A DNA stretch of 60,340 nt from Spirogloea muscicola (lineage: Eukaryota; Streptophyta; Zygnematophyceae; Spirogloeales; Spirogloeaceae): the NCBI GenBank assembly GCA_009602725.1, contig WELB01000081.1, forward strand, positions 541,570-601,909, written 5' to 3'. Position numbers and translations under genes: made by a program. Under the pieces are notes generated by a model. It worked only from the letters and a program-made list of their open reading frames with translations. It had not been told where the DNA came from and did no database searches. This document shows positions 56,747-60,340 of the stretch, one piece after another; positions within the stretch are counted from its first letter, which is position 1, and the number at the start of each line of letters is the position of its first letter.

Positions 56747-59700
56747 TCACACCAGGTTCCCATAGGACGCGCTGGCGCGCAGAATGGGGACCTTCTTGCG
56801 TGCTGACAGCGCCTCCTTGAGCCGCGCAACCTGCAGCATCAGCTGCCCAATCCTCTGCACCAGTAGCAGGCACTGCGGTTTGTCGACGTCTCATGCATGC
56901 GACTGCCGCAACTCAGTCAACTAAAGAGCCTCTGAACCAAATGTGGACTGACAAGCAATGACTGTTGCCCCTCTGACTGCTCACTAGGTCAAGGGCGGTG
57001 GGGCAAGCAGGGCAGCCGGTGGAGAGGCTCTACCTCGTCGCGCTTGGCGAGCTGCAGGCGTAGATCGCGTGCAACAATGCGCTCGCGGTGCCAGCGCTGC
57101 GCCAGGAGCATGAGTGTCATCACTGCAGCCGTGAGCGCCACTGACCAGATGGCCGTAGCCTGGCCCTCCACCAGCGCCTGCAGCCGCCGCACGAGCAGCA
57201 ATGTCTTCCTGCAGGACCGCAGGCAGAGTCAGCGCCATCGCCAGTGTCAGCAGCAGCGTCAAGGCACGCGGTGCTGATTGTTGACGTCGGCAGTGTCATT
57301 AGCACAGCCACCATTGGAGCGTCAGAGCCGCTAGGTCAGGCTTCGCGATGGCCACCGCACCTGCTCCACCAGGCCTCGCAGAGAGGCCAGGCTGCAGTGG
57401 ATTTGGCCCCAGCCAGCTTCCGCTTCTCCGCACCCTTGTCACCAGTGACAGCCCGCAGCCCGCTGATCTGCTTGTGGCTGTCAGGAGTGGCAGCTGGCGG
57501 CTGGCTAGATTGCTTAACCGCCTCAGCGGCAACGCCGCTGCCACCAACACTTTCGCCCTTGCCGCTGCCAAAGACGGCGGCGGCGTTCATGTCCTCGGCA
57601 TTTACCGACTCGGCCCCCTCATCAGCGTCCGAGAATGACGAACCCAAGCTGCCTATGCCGGCGGAGCCCCCGCCCAGTGACCAACGGCTGCTATCGTCGT
57701 GGTCTTGCTTTTCTTCCTCCAATGGCTTGGCGGTGTACCCAAACGAGCCCTGATAAAACCTGCGGTGCAAGCCTGCAAAGCCCGTGCCTGGCGACGCACC
57801 TGGGCGCGTGTGACCGCCAGCACAGAGGCAACAGCAGAGGATAGTGAGAAAGGTTGACCAGTAGTAAGTGCCTGAATAGCAGGTCGTTTCATTCTTTGTT
57901 TTGAGAGATATTACACTTGGTATAGAGGACCTTTGATCTATAAGCGTCTCTTTTAGCTTGATCATCTACCAAAGACCCTGCCTCATTCAAATGTATGAAA
58001 TCGCCTGCTTCAAAGCATTGATACAATTGCTCTTCTGCAGCAACTGTGCAATTTGCATATTTCTGCATTCTGGCGGGCTGGCAGCGCAGGGGCGGTGGCA
58101 ACGGCACCTGCGACCAATGAGTACGATGAGCCCAGGCTGCAGGAGGGGCAGGCGGCAAGGCCAGCAAGCGCTGCGTGTGTGCAGCAGTCCTCCGCATGCA
58201 GCGCAGAGACTGGCGACGCCTGCACCTGAGCAGCATCGCCACCACCGCCACTGCCGCCGAGTCCTCTCAAGGCCCTCTGATGCGATGGCGCCAGCGACAC
58301 GCTGCCTTGATCGGCGGCGGCGGCAGCAGCCAATCGCTGCCTGGCATCGATGACCTTCTGAACAGCGGCCGGGGCGACTGGCGGCGAGCTGCCGAGGCGC
58401 AACACATGGCCACTATCCACGCCCCCACCGTCGAGGCCACGCAGGCCGCCGCCGCCGGCCCCGCCAATGCCGCCACTGCCGAGCACTGCGTCGGGCTGGA
58501 ATGCTGCCAGGCCCAGCGCGCCACCATAACCATGGCCGTGCATGCCGGGCATGCGCCACACTTCCTCACCCAGGCTCTCGCCAAGGTAGGTGCTGAAGCC
58601 AAGGTGTGCAGCTGCGCCGCGCACAGACTTCTTGCTACCAAGCGTCATGAGGCTCTCGACCCCGCCACCACCGGGCTCGTCATCTAGGATGCTGGAGAAG
58701 CCGCCACCAACGCTGAACGGGTGCAGTGGCGACTTGGGACGGCAGGCCGGCGGCAGTGTTTGAGGCGGCGTCGCCGTCGTCAGCGGGAGCAAGCCACCAG
58801 CGCCAGTGTTCGCAGCAGAGGCAGAGTCGTCGGTGACTGATGCAGGAAAGAGCAGCTCATCGTCTACACCGCCCACGCCGCGCTGCCAAGTCGTGACCAT
58901 GTCTGGGACGTCATTGCCGCCACCGCCATGTGCAGCTGCTGCTGTGGCATCATTGCCACCAACAGAACCGCCACTGCCGCCGCTGCCGCCGTCGCTTGTC
59001 CCTAGAAGGCTGGCCGACGAAGGCACGGGGGTGAGATTTGGCAACACCACGCCCCCGCCACGCGGCGACGGCAGCGGCATCGTAAGCTTGTGGTTGGACG
59101 CAAAGTAGTGCGCATCCAGCAGGCTGTCCTCCAGGCCACCCGCCGACATCATGCTGTGCAGACCCGCCGGCGCGGACACCCACAAGGAGAGCGCCAGCGT
59201 TAGCTGGCCAGCTTTGGAATGCTGAGGGCAAGGCCGAACAAGAGCATGCATGCGCAGTGCCCGAGACCGAGGTGCTGAAATAAAGGAGCTGGCAGGTTAC
59301 TGCATATAGCTACAGTACATGAGCACGATAACCATAACCAAAAATGACATAAGAACTAATTCAATCCCATCTCTTATCGTACCCAAGCGTTGACGTGCAC
59401 CACTCTCCCGACCCCCGCTGTCAAGGATGCAGTGCATGCAGGCATGCAGAGGTGGACACAATCAGTTTTATCAAGCCAAGGAAAGGCACGCCACTGGGCA
59501 ACCTGTCAGCTGCAATGTCCATAAGCGGTTGCTGGTGTGGCTCCTCCAACTCGTAGACGTCGCCAGTTTCCTCCTCGGCTGGAGGGCTTGCCGCCTGGCC
59601 ATGTTGTGCCCCACACAGTATACAGTGGTTTCCATCAGGAGCAGCTCTATTTTCTAGCGCTGCTGAGATGGCCGCCATGACAGCAGCTCAGAATGTGGGA

Positions 59701-59857
59701 CGCGGGGCAGCAGGCAGTGGACCTCGGAGAACGACAGGAGCTCCCAGTCGACGAGGCTGGACGGGCGGGGCAGCGGCGGCCGGTCGCCAGCGAGCTCCGG
59801 CGCAGCGGCGGAGGCCGGAGCAGCGCCATCTTCGTCGCGCCGCCACTCGTCTGGCAT
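56747..59857 (-). CDS. ATI1: ATI1-like ATG8-interacting membrane protein
   Basis: ATI1 proteins bind ATG8 and mark ER- or plastid-derived bodies for autophagy. Exons: 59857-59723, about 59659-59503, 59153-58108, 57772-57361, 57208-57034 and 56872-56747. The last five agree in phase; the first junction does not, so a base error or a missed exon lies between 59723 and 59659. Exon 1 ends in LVDWELLSFSE, matching the WEVVSL ATG8-interacting motif of Arabidopsis ATI1; WELL fits the W-x-x-L consensus after an acidic residue. The C-terminal half matches ATI1: WPLCEAWWSR, then the membrane helix AIWSVALTAAVMTLMLLAQ followed by RWHRERIVARDLRLQLAKRDE and a coiled coil (QRIGQLMLQVARLKEAL). The middle exon adds about 350 residues, Gly-, Ser- and Ala-rich, not seen in the plant protein. 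Confidence 0.75.
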
Positions 59858-60064
59858 CTGGCTACCGCCTGCTCGTGCCACGGCGACGACGACGACCACG
59901 ACGTCAAGGCCATGGCTCGGCGGTCCGACGCCGGCAACGAGGCCAACGGTGCGCTTCCGCACAATCTCTGCGGAAGAGCCTGGCGCCCTGGACATGGACC
60001 TCGGTACGGCTCCAGCAGAGGCAATGGTCGGCCCCGTTGGAGCGGCGGCGGCCTCTGCCATCGA

Positions 60065-60340
60065 ATTGGACCGGGGCCGCGGTGACGGGCAAGCCCCGCG
60101 CCAGCGCACGAGTGATTGCCGATATCGCAGGACATGCGATGGCGGCCGCCGCAGTGCACAATGGACGATATGTGTCGTCGAATTATGGAGCGACGTGCAA
60201 GAGCGGGTTTGCGACAGGCGCCTGCGGCGACGCAAGTGGCGCCGCCTGCGGCGGCATGCGAGCCGAGTGCCGCGAGGGCCTCGCCGCCGCCGCAGCGGGC
60301 GAGGAGCAGGCGGAGGTGTGGGAGCGCACCAGCGGTGGAG
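60065..60340 (+). CDS. Open frame running off the right edge
   Basis: An open plus-strand frame continues past the window end. It reads VTGKPRASARVIADIAGHA, then MAAAAVHNGRYVSSNYGATC, and several CG-spaced cysteines (CKSGFATGACGDASGAACGG). The ATG at about 60139 is a possible start; the frame stays open upstream of it to about 60065. Codon composition looks coding (GC at third positions), as in other first exons here. It would be divergent from the ATI1-like gene. Family not recognised. Confidence 0.4.

Noticed and set aside
58175-59108. Plus-strand frames over the ATI1-like middle exon
   Set aside because: They are shadows of a GC-rich, glycine-rich coding exon on the minus strand, with no family signature.

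Overview
The window is nuclear DNA from a green alga or another member of the plant lineage. I infer this from the genes, not from any marker RNA. The two-RING plus ZZ ubiquitin ligase (PRT1), the plant PP7-type phosphatase, the ATG8-interacting protein with its WELL motif, the RMR-type PA-TM-RING protein and the plant-type phosphoglycolate phosphatase are all families known from Viridiplantae. Genes are intron-rich (up to 19 exons, GT-AG with a few GC-AG). First exons are very GC-rich with GCC/GCG runs. Degenerate telomere-like CCCTAAA/TTTAGGG tracts sit in several introns, which fits a plant-type telomere. The assembly has one 611-base gap (29890-30500), isolated Ns and homopolymer runs that damage some first exons.

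Layout: 1-1874 ATG3 (+, 5' end missing), convergent with PRT1 (-, 2188-4768). 4930-12520 is a dense nest of degenerate non-LTR retrotransposon ends. 12755-20129 is a complete 19-exon TFIIIC largest-subunit gene (+). 20290-22230 is a second retroelement nest. 22252-24607 PP7 phosphatase (+) converges on an FGGY sugar kinase (-, 25531 into the gap). Aspartyl aminopeptidase (-, gap to 32700) is divergent from a TPR/RING/LON protein (+, 32930-36756). An unidentified short gene lies at 37417-37896 (-), followed by a third retroelement patch at 38020-39780. Then come alkenal reductase (-, 40517-43245), a small wreck of repeats and an orphan exon (43460-44760), phosphoglycolate phosphatase (-, 44934-48186), a WD40 fragment (-, about 48560-48880), the RMR protein (+, to 50793), a WD40-repeat gene (+, 51362-55614), an ATI1-like gene (-, 56747-59857) and an open reading frame that runs off the right edge (+).

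The genes are mostly housekeeping and do not form an operon-like system. There is a loose proteostasis and autophagy flavour: the E2-like lipidation enzyme ATG3 and an ATG8-interacting protein lie at opposite ends, with three RING proteins and an aminopeptidase between. I treat this as probably coincidental.

The two most unusual signals are (1) introns whose sequence is largely telomere-like repeat, in two cases starting within about 10 bases of the 5' splice site and in the third touching it, and (2) a restriction-like-endonuclease type non-LTR retrotransposon group. Its 3' tails end in TTC repeats, share a hairpin despite otherwise different sequence, and repeatedly lie tail-to-tail or stacked, as if new copies insert into the tails of old ones.
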